The notes beneath the pieces are model-generated. The model was not told the DNA's origin. It saw only the letters and a program-made list of their open reading frames with translations, and ran no database searches. A stretch of 64,000 nt of DNA, taken from the NCBI GenBank assembly GCA_046299555.1, contig JBKBHS010000001.1, positions 992,001 to 1,056,000 of the forward strand, read 5' to 3'. Each line of letters begins with the position of its first letter. The stretch's first letter is position 1. Positions 1 to 7,607 of the stretch are shown here, one piece after another. The position numbers were made by a program, and so were the translations under genes. Source of the DNA: CALKJP01 sp046299555 (GTDB taxonomy: Bacteria > Bacteroidota > Bacteroidia > JACCXN01).

Positions 1-589
1 AGTCAAAGGTTTTAATAATGCGATTTTCTTTTCGTATGTGTTCAAAAACTGGGCTTTTATCTACATTTGGGAAACCTGCATCAAATATGGCTATACGAAT
101 ACCTTTTCCTGTATAGCCATTGTCCCAAAAATAGTTGGCATTCATCCTATCGCATTGTTGAAATAACAATCTAGCTTCGGCTTCTGTTAGTTCACGGTTA
201 ATTGATGTTTCAACATCGAACGATGATAAATTTTGGATTGAATTATAAATTATTATTTCTTTTACAAACGATAAGTGTTTAATTTTATCAAGAGTATTTA
301 TATCAGCATAACCCACCACTGCGTTAAACCATCGAGAAACAACTTTGAGCTCAAAATCTAACTCTGTAAGTTGTTGAATATATTTATCGTTTACCGGAAA
401 ATCGCTGGAGTCATACAAGTTAATGCCATGTTTTATTCTTCTCTCAATGGCTTTTGAATCGAAATAAGTGTAAGGGTTAAAGCTGGTTTCATTTTTGTCG
501 GTAAAAAAAATCCAAGCTTTTTCTTTGTTTTGTGCAAACGAACTAAAAATAGAAAAGATTAAAAGCGTAAATGTTATTTTTCGTAGCAT
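1..589 (-). CDS. Secreted subtilase-family (S8) peptidase, N-terminal part only
   Basis: This is an open frame of 196 codons running off the left edge, so the C-terminus is missing. It starts at the ATG at 589 with a clear signal peptide (MLRKITFTLLIFSIFSSFAQ). Residues of about 20-150 resemble a subtilase propeptide region. Near residues 165-185 comes GKGIRIAIFDAGFPNVDKS, which matches the strand carrying the catalytic Asp of S8 peptidases. The His and Ser motifs would lie outside the window, so activity cannot be judged. In Bacteroidota such proteins are usually exported through Sec and often carry a T9SS tail, but that end is not seen. The gene is divergent from the threonine aldolase gene. 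Confidence 0.75.
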   Translation of the reverse strand, partial: MLRKITFTLLIFSIFSSFAQNKEKAWIFFTDKNETSFNPYTYFDSKAIERRIKHGINLYDSSDFPVNDKYIQQLTELDFELKVVSRWFNAVVGYADINTLDKIKHLSFVKEIIIYNSIQNLSSFDVETSINRELTEAEARLLFQQCDRMNANYFWDNGYTGKGIRIAIFDAGFPNVDKSPVFEHIRKENRIIKTFD

Positions 590-649
590 TGCTTTATTTG
601 ATATTTTTACGAATGTATTAAATGGTATATGATTTAACAAGTAAATAGT

Positions 650-1669
650 ATGATTGTTGATTTAAGAAGCGATACAGTTACTAAACCAACACCGGCTATG
701 CTTGATGCAATGATGGCAGCCAAAGTTGGAGATGATGTTTTTGAAGAAGATGAAACAGTTTTAATACTCGAAAAAAAAGCTGCCGATATGTTTGGAAAAG
801 ATGCAGCACTTTTATGTCCTTCGGGAACCATGGCAAATCAAATAGCAATAAAATGTCATGTTCAACCTTCAGATGAGGTTATTTGTGATATATCTGCTCA
901 TGTGTATAATTACGAAGGAGGTGGAATTGCTTTTCATTCGGGTGCTTCAGTTAGATTAATTAATGGGAATAGAGGCGTATTTACAGCTAAAGATGTTTTA
1001 CAATGTATTCAACCTGATAATATACATTACCCGGTTAGTAAATTAGTTTGTATTGAAAATACTTGTAATAGAGGAGGAGGCAAGTGTTGGGAATTGGAAG
1101 AAATGAAGCAGATAAAAGAAGTCTGTGATAAGCATCATTTAAAATTACATTTAGATGGCGCCAGAATATTTAATGCGATTATTCATAAAGGTTATTCGGC
1201 TAAACAAGTAGGCGAATTGTTTGACACAATTTCCATTTGTCTATCAAAAGGATTGGGAGCTCCGGTAGGTTCGCTTATTTTAGGAGATAAAGAAACAATT
1301 AATAGAGCAAAACGTTATCGTAAACTATTTGGAGGAGGAATGCGTCAGGTAGGCTATTTGGCAGCTGCCGGAATATTTGCTTTAGAGAATAATATTGAAC
1401 GATTAAGAGAAGATCATATTCGGGCTAAACAATTAGAAGAGGTGTTAAATAAAATGCCTTATGTTACAGAAGTTTTTCCGGTAGAAACGAATATTGTGGT
1501 GTTTCGATTAAAACCTGAAATTGATGTAAATAATTTTCTTCAAATTTTAGCAGCAAAAAATATTAAAGCTGTAGGTTTTGGGCCGCAAGCAATACGCTTT
1601 GCAACCCATTTGGATATAAATGATGCTATGATTGATTATGTAGTAAGGGAGTTGAAAAATATTAATTAA
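650..1669 (+). CDS. ltaE: Low-specificity L-threonine aldolase
   Basis: This PLP enzyme cleaves L-threonine and L-allo-threonine to glycine and acetaldehyde in the cytoplasm. The 339-residue length and the whole fold-type I aldolase pattern fit the family. It opens with DLRSDTVTKPT, has the H84 region (ISAHVY) that stacks on the cofactor, the LHLDGAR motif with D169 and R172, and the Schiff-base lysine K200 in CLSKGLGAPVGS. The start is an ATG with an A-rich leader. It converges on the Sua5 gene with no bases between the two stop codons, so each 3' end must terminate inside the other gene or be processed. Close relatives include beta-eliminating lyases, but the motifs favour threonine aldolase. 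Confidence 0.93.
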   Translation: MIVDLRSDTVTKPTPAMLDAMMAAKVGDDVFEEDETVLILEKKAADMFGKDAALLCPSGTMANQIAIKCHVQPSDEVICDISAHVYNYEGGGIAFHSGASVRLINGNRGVFTAKDVLQCIQPDNIHYPVSKLVCIENTCNRGGGKCWELEEMKQIKEVCDKHHLKLHLDGARIFNAIIHKGYSAKQVGELFDTISICLSKGLGAPVGSLILGDKETINRAKRYRKLFGGGMRQVGYLAAAGIFALENNIERLREDHIRAKQLEEVLNKMPYVTEVFPVETNIVVFRLKPEIDVNNFLQILAAKNIKAVGFGPQAIRFATHLDINDAMIDYVVRELKNIN

Positions 1670-2626
1670 CTATTTTACAGCAGCTCTTTTCAGTCGGTCA
1701 TTTAAAGCTCTGCCTATGCCTTCTTCAGGAAAGGTTTCGCAAATTATTATCTCTATATTTTCATTTGCATCCATTTGACGAATAGCAGCAAAAAAATGTT
1801 CAGCAGCTTCGTTTAATGATTTATTTTCCGATAGAACGATGTTGTAACAAGGATATTTTTTGTAAAAAGATATAACGCCAATTTTTTTGTCTTTATGCAA
1901 TTCTAATAATGAGTCAATTTTCCCGTAAATTAACTCTTTTAGTGGAGCGTAATGGCTTTTAAGCATTCCCGGACTTATTGGATTTGAAGATGTATTTAGC
2001 TTAATAGACACTTTTCCTATGTGTTTTTCAATGTCTTCAATGGCAAGTCCACCAAGGCGATAAACTGTAGGAATTTCATTTTCAAAACCAATAATGGTAG
2101 ATTCAACGCCCACTTTGCAAGCTCCACCATCTAAGATATATTCAATTTTATCTCCTAGTTGATCAAAAACGTGTTGAGCAGTTGTTGGACTAACATATCC
2201 GAATGGATTGGCACTTGGCGCTGCAAGTGGAAAGTCAATTTTTTTTAGCAATTCAAGTGTTAGAGGGTGATTAGGTATTCTAACTCCTACGGTAGTTAAG
2301 CCTGAAGTTACAATATCAGGAATAATATCTTTTTTCTCCAATAAAATTGTAAGCGGTCCGGGCCAAAACTTTTCCGCCAAAATTCTTGCTTTTTCAGGAA
2401 TATGATTTACAAATTTTTCAACTTCCGATAAAGCAAATGTGTGAACAATAAGTGGGTCAAAAGTAGGGCGATTTTTTGCTTCAAAAATTTTAATTACAGC
2501 TTGTGCATCTAAAGCGTTAGCAGCTAATCCATAAACGGTTTCAGTAGGAATAGCAACCAATTTTCCTTCTTTTAAAAATTGAGCAGCTTGTTTTAAATCG
2601 CTTCCTATTTTAGTTAATTTATTCAC
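1670..2626 (-). CDS. L-threonylcarbamoyladenylate synthase (Sua5/YrdC)
   Basis: The enzyme makes threonylcarbamoyl-AMP from threonine, bicarbonate and ATP, the first step of the t6A37 modification of ANN-decoding tRNAs. The N-terminal YrdC domain (about residues 8-200) has IPTETVYGLAANA, the K-x-R element in AKNRP, FWPGPLTILL, VGVRIPNH and the APSAN motif. A further C-terminal region of about 100 residues, beginning near SPGMLKSHYAPL, identifies the longer Sua5 form rather than the short TsaC form. The frame opens with GTG at 2626; no in-frame ATG lies just upstream. The 92-residue gene ends 18 bp upstream on the same strand, so the two are probably cotranscribed. Confidence 0.93.
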   Translation of the reverse strand: MNKLTKIGSDLKQAAQFLKEGKLVAIPTETVYGLAANALDAQAVIKIFEAKNRPTFDPLIVHTFALSEVEKFVNHIPEKARILAEKFWPGPLTILLEKKDIIPDIVTSGLTTVGVRIPNHPLTLELLKKIDFPLAAPSANPFGYVSPTTAQHVFDQLGDKIEYILDGGACKVGVESTIIGFENEIPTVYRLGGLAIEDIEKHIGKVSIKLNTSSNPISPGMLKSHYAPLKELIYGKIDSLLELHKDKKIGVISFYKKYPCYNIVLSENKSLNEAAEHFFAAIRQMDANENIEIIICETFPEEGIGRALNDRLKRAAVK

Positions 2627-2644
2627 TATGCTAAGGTATAAAAA

Positions 2645-2923
2645 TTAAAGCCAATCTACTTTTTGCATTTTTTCTTCACAGCTTGCTAAAGTTTGGTTAA
2701 ACTCATTTTCATCAATTATCTTCCAATGCTCTCCTTCATTATTTATCAAATCCATAATATAGTTTCTGTCAGGAAGAATAGTGGCTTTGTAATTTTTTAG
2801 CGAATAGTTATTTCCCATAATTTTCAATTCATCAAAATTATCAAATGCATTTACTCTAAAATAAGTATTGCCGTTTGCATATTTTCTAAACAAAGGGAAG
2901 TTAATGCTGTTTAATCTAGACAT
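2645..2923 (-). CDS. Small conserved protein of unknown function
   Basis: This is a 92-residue soluble protein with no signal peptide and no membrane segment. I do not recognise a named domain. The sequence mixes charged and aromatic residues (FPLFRKYANGNTYFRV near residues 9-24, HWKIIDENEFNQT near 66-78), which suggests a compact alpha/beta fold. Its frame is clean, starts with ATG, and lies 18 bp before the Sua5 gene on the same strand, with its own TAnnTTTG element just upstream. The setting suggests a housekeeping role and possibly a link to Sua5, but that is inference from position only. Confidence 0.7.
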   Translation of the reverse strand: MSRLNSINFPLFRKYANGNTYFRVNAFDNFDELKIMGNNYSLKNYKATILPDRNYIMDLINNEGEHWKIIDENEFNQTLASCEEKMQKVDWL

Positions 2924-2935
2924 TATTAATTATCT

Positions 2936-2943
2936 TATTTTTG
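2936..2943 (+). promoter_or_regulatory. TAnnTTTG -7 element for the TPR gene
   Basis: The octamer TATTTTTG matches the Bacteroidota -7 consensus exactly, and transcription would begin near 2947. This leaves a leader of about 12 bases to the ATG at 2959. No good -33 TTG is seen at the usual distance. The element rules out the TTG at 2941 as a start codon because that codon lies inside the promoter. Confidence 0.5.
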
Positions 2944-2948
2944 CAACA

Positions 2949-2956
2949 CAAAGATA
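2949..2956 (-). promoter_or_regulatory. TAnnTTTG -7 element for the 92-residue gene and Sua5
   Basis: On the minus strand the octamer reads TATCTTTG, an exact consensus match, placing the start of transcription near 2945 and the ATG at 2923 about 22 bases further on. It faces the plus-strand element at 2936-2943 with only five bases between them. Confidence 0.5.
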
Positions 2957-2958
2957 CA

Positions 2959-3660
2959 ATGGCAAATCAGGAAAATTTAAAAAAAGCACATCATTTAATG
3001 GCTCAAGGTAAATATGCCGATGCCATTCCATATCTTCAAAATGCATTGAAAAAAGGCGAAGCAGGTAATGCTTACATAATATCTCAAATGGCATGGGCTA
3101 AAATGAAAGCGGGAAGATTTGAAGATGCGCTAAAAGATTTTGATAAAGCCATAGAGATTGAACCATCCAATGCTCATTATATAAGTGAAAGAGCAGTATG
3201 TAAACATTTAATGGGCAAAAGTTCTTTGGCCTTATTTGATTTAGATTATGCATTAAAATTAGAGCCGGAAAATCCATATCGTTATTCCAGTAGAGCTTTT
3301 ATAAAAGATTGCATTGGCGATACAGAAGGTGCTATACAAGATTATTTAAAAGCCATAGAGCTTGACCCTGAAGATAGCATTGCCTATAATAATTTAGGAC
3401 TTCTTGAAGAGAAACTTGGAAGGATTGAAAGCGCTAAAAAACGTTTTCAAAAGGCTGATGAACTTGAGAAAAAAAAGCCACATGAAGCTTTTACGCCTTT
3501 ACCATTAAATTTTCCAAATTCGGAGCAAGAAAGTTTAAAATCTTACAATACATCAATAAACAAAAAGCAATCTTATTTTTCTGTTATTATATCTGTTTTT
3601 ACCACCAAACAAGGCTTGTTGGAGTTTATTAGTTTTATAAAAAAAGGTTTTAAGAAGTAA
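2959..3660 (+). CDS. Tetratricopeptide-repeat (TPR) protein
   Basis: This is a 233-residue protein built mainly of TPR helices. About four repeats cover residues 1-150, with typical signatures such as YADAIPYLQNAL, FEDALKDFDKAIEIEPSN, LALFDLDYALKLEPENP and EGAIQDYLKAIELDPEDS. Such repeats bind partner proteins. The last 80 residues are not TPR and end in a basic stretch (FIKKGFKK). There is no signal peptide, so it is probably cytoplasmic. I chose the ATG at 2959 over an in-frame TTG at 2941 because the latter overlaps the promoter. The partner is unknown. Confidence 0.85.
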   Translation: MANQENLKKAHHLMAQGKYADAIPYLQNALKKGEAGNAYIISQMAWAKMKAGRFEDALKDFDKAIEIEPSNAHYISERAVCKHLMGKSSLALFDLDYALKLEPENPYRYSSRAFIKDCIGDTEGAIQDYLKAIELDPEDSIAYNNLGLLEEKLGRIESAKKRFQKADELEKKKPHEAFTPLPLNFPNSEQESLKSYNTSINKKQSYFSVIISVFTTKQGLLEFISFIKKGFKK

Positions 3661-3661
3661 T

Positions 3662-3703
3662 CAGTTAATAATTTACAGTAAGCAGTAGGCAGTAGGCAGT
3701 AGG
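3662..3703 (+). repeat. Heptameric tandem tract (CAGTAGG)
   Basis: Directly after the TPR gene stop there is a tract with a 7-base period: CAGTTAA, TAATTTA, CAGTAAG, then three copies of CAGTAGG at 3683-3703. It is intergenic and has no coding potential. Confidence 0.8.
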
Positions 3704-3817
3704 CGTAAATTATTATTTGTGAATAATACACGTTCGACTGCTCTCTGTACAGACTTATTAAAAATCATCGGTTAAAAAGTTGTTCTAATCGAACGTAAAA
3801 AGCAAATAATGTTAAAT

Positions 3818-3825
3818 TAGATTTG
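3818..3825 (+). promoter_or_regulatory. TAnnTTTG -7 element for the DUF3352-like gene
   Basis: TAGATTTG matches the Bacteroidota -7 consensus exactly. Transcription would start near 3829, about 19 bases before the ATG at 3848. No well-spaced -33 TTG is visible. Confidence 0.5.
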
Positions 3826-3847
3826 CTTATGCCTTCAATATTTGCCT

Positions 3848-6589
3848 ATGTTTCGTAAAATATTAGCCCTTGTTTTAATACTGCTTTTTATGGCAGGGCT
3901 TGCTTATGTATATATGTACATTAAGCAAACAAAGGCACCTGTAAGTTATTCTCTTAATGCAGTACCCAACAATGCGGCAATTATTTTACAAACCCGAAAT
4001 GCTACTGCCTTATGGGACAAGTTAGGTAAATCAAATATAATTTGGGAGGAATTAAGAAGTACAAACTATTTTTCACAACTTCATTTCCGACTGGTAACGC
4101 TTGATTCAATATTACGAAATAATGCAGAGGTTAACGAAATTATATCTTCAACTCCTTTAATTGTTTCGTTTCACAAATCAGGAGCAGAAAATTTTGATTT
4201 TTTATATCTTCTTAATTTGCCTCCTGTAAAAAATATTGCATTTGTAAACGACTTTATATCTGCTTCCGGAGGTTCTGTTGAAGGGCAAACTCGCAAATAC
4301 GAACAAGAAGAAATATTTTCTGCACGTTTTAATGGAATTAATCAGCCATTTCAATACACACTTGTTCAGGGAATTTTTATGGGGTCATTTTCCGGAATGC
4401 TGCTGGAAGATGCCATTCGTCAAATTCATAACGGAACACCAATCACTAAAGATAAAACATTTGCAAAAGTTTACGATACAGTCGGAGAAAAAGTAGATGG
4501 CAATATTTTTATAAATTACAATGTATTTGCTGAAGTTTTAATGGCAATAACCGGTGATAATGGAAAACAAACATTACAACCGCTATCACAATTTGCCGGT
4601 TGGTCTGCTGTAGATATTAATTTGCGACCAAATATTTTAATGCTGAATGGTTTTACTTACAATAGCGATTCATTAGATTATTTTTTAAATTTATTTAAAC
4701 GTCAAAAGCCTCAGCAATTAGAAATTTTAAGATATGTGCCTTCAAACACAGCCGTGTTAACAGTTTTTAGTTTTAGCAATTATTTAGCATTTCATAAAGA
4801 TTTTCTTTTATATCAAGACAGAATTAACAGAAAAAATAATGCAAATGAAGTGCTGAAAGAATTAAATGCAAACTATGGAATTAATCTTCAAAAAAATATT
4901 ATAGAACAAATAGGTGCAGAAGTGGCAATAGGTGTAATTGAATTACAAGAACAACAATTTCATGAAAAATGTTTTGCATTAATAAAAACGAACAGTATAC
5001 AAGATGCAGTAAACGGTATAAATGAAGTTGCACAAGCAATAAATAAAAAAAATAATCAGAAAAATTTTGAGGAAAAATATCATGATTATACTATTGGTAA
5101 GCTTGATTTAAATGCAACTTTTTTTGATGCTGCATTTGGAAGTATATTCTCTGCTATTGATCAACCTTATTATTCGGCAATTGGAAGATATCTTGTATTT
5201 GCAAATTCTATTGAACAGTTAAAAGATTTATTAGATAGATTTAGTACTGATCGTACATTGGCTAAAGATCCCAATTTTAAACAATTTGCTGATAATTTAT
5301 CAGATGAATCAAATGTATTTGTGTATTCCAATATTGCTCGTTCTCCGGAGCTATATAAGCGATATTTGAATCAAACATTCAGCGAAACAGTGGTACAACA
5401 TACAGAATTACTCAGAAAATTTGAAGCCGTGGCCTTTCAGTTTGTAGCTGGGAATGATATGTTTTTTACTAACATCTCTTTAAAACACAATCCGGTATAT
5501 AAAGAAGAACGCAGCACATTGTGGGAATTTCAGCTTGAAGCATCACTTGCAATAAAACCTAAAATAGTAATTAACCATAACGATAATACTAAAGAAATTT
5601 TTGTTCAAGATACAGAACATAATATCTATTTAATTTCTAATACAGGTAAAAAATTGTGGAGTAAAAATGTTGGAGGAGCCATTATGGGAGAGGTTTATCA
5701 GGTTGATGCATTAAAAAATGGGAAATTACAATATTTATTCAATACTTCCGAAAAGCTTTATTTAATCGACAGAAATGGAAATGATCTAATAGGATTTCCT
5801 GTTAAACTAAAAGAAAGTGCAACAGCTCCATTGTCAGTTTTTGATTATGATAATACTAAAGAATATCGCCTCATAATACCATGTGGCGATAAAATATTCA
5901 ATTATAAAATAACAGGTGAGCCGGTGCAAGGGTGGATGTTTGATAAAGCAGAATCAACTATTCCATATGCAGTTCAACATGTTGCATTGTCGGGAAAAGA
6001 TTATTTGATAACTATAGATGCAAATGGAAAAGTATATGTATTTGATAGAAAAGGCGAAGCTCGATTGGTACTAAAAGAAAAATTAAAATTACCTAAGAAC
6101 GGTAGTTTTTATCTTGAAAAAGGAACTGATTTAAAATCAACCTTTATTGTTATTACAGATGAAAATGGCAATGTGCAAAAGCTAAGTTTGACAGATGAAC
6201 TTGATATTGTGAGCATTAATGAAATGAGCAAAGAACATTTTTTTGATTACAAGGATATAAATAATGACAAGCAACGTGAATATATTTTTGCAGACGAACA
6301 ATTTTTGCAAGTTTACGATAAAGAAAAAAATAAAATAATAGAATTTGAGTTTCCGGGTCAAGTAAAGCATTCATTACAATATTTTATGTTTCCTGATAAT
6401 ATGGGTAAGATAGGAGTGGTGTTAAAAGAACAACAGGAAATTTATCTTTTTAAAGAAAATGGATTACTCTTTGAAGGAATGCCATTAAAAGGGGATTCTC
6501 CTTTTACAGTTTCAGATATAAATGGAGATGGTCAATTTGAATTGATTGTGGGCAATGGAAGAAACCTTTTTGCGTATTCGTTGAAGTAA
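3848..6589 (+). CDS. Membrane-anchored DUF3352-like protein with C-terminal propeller-like repeats
   Basis: The protein has 913 residues from the ATG at 3848; an in-frame TTG at 3842 would add two. One hydrophobic segment (about residues 5-27) anchors or exports it. Residues of about 35-540 resemble DUF3352 proteins, beginning with VPNNAAIILQTRNATALWDKL; the module appears to be repeated, with a second VPSNTAVLTVFSF near residue 300. From about 560 to the end the sequence changes to repeated beta-strand units with D-x-N/D-x-D-like turns (DNNDKQ-like, DINGDGQFELIVGN at the end), as in VCBS/PQQ-type propellers. It is probably periplasmic or surface exposed. Function is unknown. It converges on the Ppx gene with only two bases between the stops. 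Confidence 0.75.
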   Translation: MFRKILALVLILLFMAGLAYVYMYIKQTKAPVSYSLNAVPNNAAIILQTRNATALWDKLGKSNIIWEELRSTNYFSQLHFRLVTLDSILRNNAEVNEIISSTPLIVSFHKSGAENFDFLYLLNLPPVKNIAFVNDFISASGGSVEGQTRKYEQEEIFSARFNGINQPFQYTLVQGIFMGSFSGMLLEDAIRQIHNGTPITKDKTFAKVYDTVGEKVDGNIFINYNVFAEVLMAITGDNGKQTLQPLSQFAGWSAVDINLRPNILMLNGFTYNSDSLDYFLNLFKRQKPQQLEILRYVPSNTAVLTVFSFSNYLAFHKDFLLYQDRINRKNNANEVLKELNANYGINLQKNIIEQIGAEVAIGVIELQEQQFHEKCFALIKTNSIQDAVNGINEVAQAINKKNNQKNFEEKYHDYTIGKLDLNATFFDAAFGSIFSAIDQPYYSAIGRYLVFANSIEQLKDLLDRFSTDRTLAKDPNFKQFADNLSDESNVFVYSNIARSPELYKRYLNQTFSETVVQHTELLRKFEAVAFQFVAGNDMFFTNISLKHNPVYKEERSTLWEFQLEASLAIKPKIVINHNDNTKEIFVQDTEHNIYLISNTGKKLWSKNVGGAIMGEVYQVDALKNGKLQYLFNTSEKLYLIDRNGNDLIGFPVKLKESATAPLSVFDYDNTKEYRLIIPCGDKIFNYKITGEPVQGWMFDKAESTIPYAVQHVALSGKDYLITIDANGKVYVFDRKGEARLVLKEKLKLPKNGSFYLEKGTDLKSTFIVITDENGNVQKLSLTDELDIVSINEMSKEHFFDYKDINNDKQREYIFADEQFLQVYDKEKNKIIEFEFPGQVKHSLQYFMFPDNMGKIGVVLKEQQEIYLFKENGLLFEGMPLKGDSPFTVSDINGDGQFELIVGNGRNLFAYSLK

Positions 6590-6591
6590 TA

Positions 6592-7524
6592 TTATAACTT
6601 ACTACAAATTTCTGCCAACACACCTTCTTTAAGCGAGTAGGTAGATAATCTCATTTTATTAAGATTACATTCCTGTAGTATAAGCTGAATAAAAATGGAA
6701 GAAATTACAATCATATCCACACGCATGCTAACTAAGCCTTTCATTTGCATACGTTCTGCCTTTGTTGATTTTATAAGGATATCATGTATATGATAAAAAT
6801 CTTCCAATTTAAAGGTGTAATGGGTGGTATCATTTAAGATGTCCGGGTTATAAAATTTATAAGCAATCATTTCAGCTAGCGAATCAAATGAACCGGATGA
6901 ACCAATCAGCTCCTCGGAAGGATACTTTTCTAATGCATTAAATAAAGGAGTAAGTTCCGTTTTTAAATAATTGCGAATATTTTCTATTTCGCAAAGTAAA
7001 ATTGGATCACTTGGATTAAATTTTTCAAGCAAGCGGGCTGCTCCTAAATTAAAACTGTATTTCCAAAATATTTCATCTTTATTTGCAATAATAAATTCCG
7101 TACTTCCTCCGCCAATATCCATTATTAATGATTTATGATTGTTAAGAGGAACAGCTTCTCTTACGCCTTTATAAATTAATTCAGCTTCACGGTTGCCATC
7201 TATTATTTCAACATTAATGTTAAAACGTTGTTTTATTGCATCGGCAAATTCTTTGCCATTATCGGCACTGCGAACAGCCGATGTAGCAAAAGCAAATATT
7301 TTTTCCGGATTAAATCGAGCTGCATTTTTTAAATGTTGCTCTATAGCATTAATACCTCTTTCGAAAGCTGCTTCTGTAATATGATTTTTTGATAAACCTC
7401 CTTCGCCAAGTTTAACCGGAATTTTTGTGCTTAAAATAATTTGATAGGGTTTTTCTTTTTCAATCTTAGCTACTAAAAGATTAAAGGTATTGGTTCCTAA
7501 ATCTATGATAGCAATTATGCTCAT
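6592..7524 (-). CDS. Ppx/GppA family phosphatase (exopolyphosphatase-like)
   Basis: The family hydrolyses inorganic polyphosphate from the chain end and/or pppGpp to ppGpp. The 310-residue protein has the actin-like ATPase fold: phosphate-binding DLGTNTFNLL at residues 8-17, the catalytic glutamate region NREAELIYKG at 111-120, and the second phosphate loop MDIGGGSTEF at 135-144. It lacks the C-terminal HD-like domain of E. coli Ppx and GppA and so is the short form. Which of the two substrates it prefers cannot be read from the sequence. A strong terminator separates it from the ABC permease gene upstream, so it is probably transcribed alone. Confidence 0.88.
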   Translation of the reverse strand: MSIIAIIDLGTNTFNLLVAKIEKEKPYQIILSTKIPVKLGEGGLSKNHITEAAFERGINAIEQHLKNAARFNPEKIFAFATSAVRSADNGKEFADAIKQRFNINVEIIDGNREAELIYKGVREAVPLNNHKSLIMDIGGGSTEFIIANKDEIFWKYSFNLGAARLLEKFNPSDPILLCEIENIRNYLKTELTPLFNALEKYPSEELIGSSGSFDSLAEMIAYKFYNPDILNDTTHYTFKLEDFYHIHDILIKSTKAERMQMKGLVSMRVDMIVISSIFIQLILQECNLNKMRLSTYSLKEGVLAEICSKL

Positions 7525-7558
7525 ACATTGCTTTTTTTAGATGTTGCAATATATATAA

Positions 7559-7596
7559 AAAAACGCCCAAATAATTATAATTATTTGGGCGTTTTT
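7559..7596 (-). terminator. Intrinsic terminator after the ABC permease gene
   Basis: A perfect 38-base palindrome with core ACGCCC/GGGCGT, flanked by A and T runs, lies 11 bases after the permease stop. Read on the minus strand it ends in a T run. Confidence 0.85.
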
Positions 7597-7607
7597 AAAA
7601 ATTGTTT

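Noticed and set aside
2941..2958. TTG start 18 bases before the TPR gene ATG
   Set aside because: The codon lies inside the TAnnTTTG promoter and upstream of the predicted transcription start.
3662..3703. Possible CRISPR-like repeat
   Set aside because: Units of 7 bases are directly adjacent with no spacers, and no cas genes are present.
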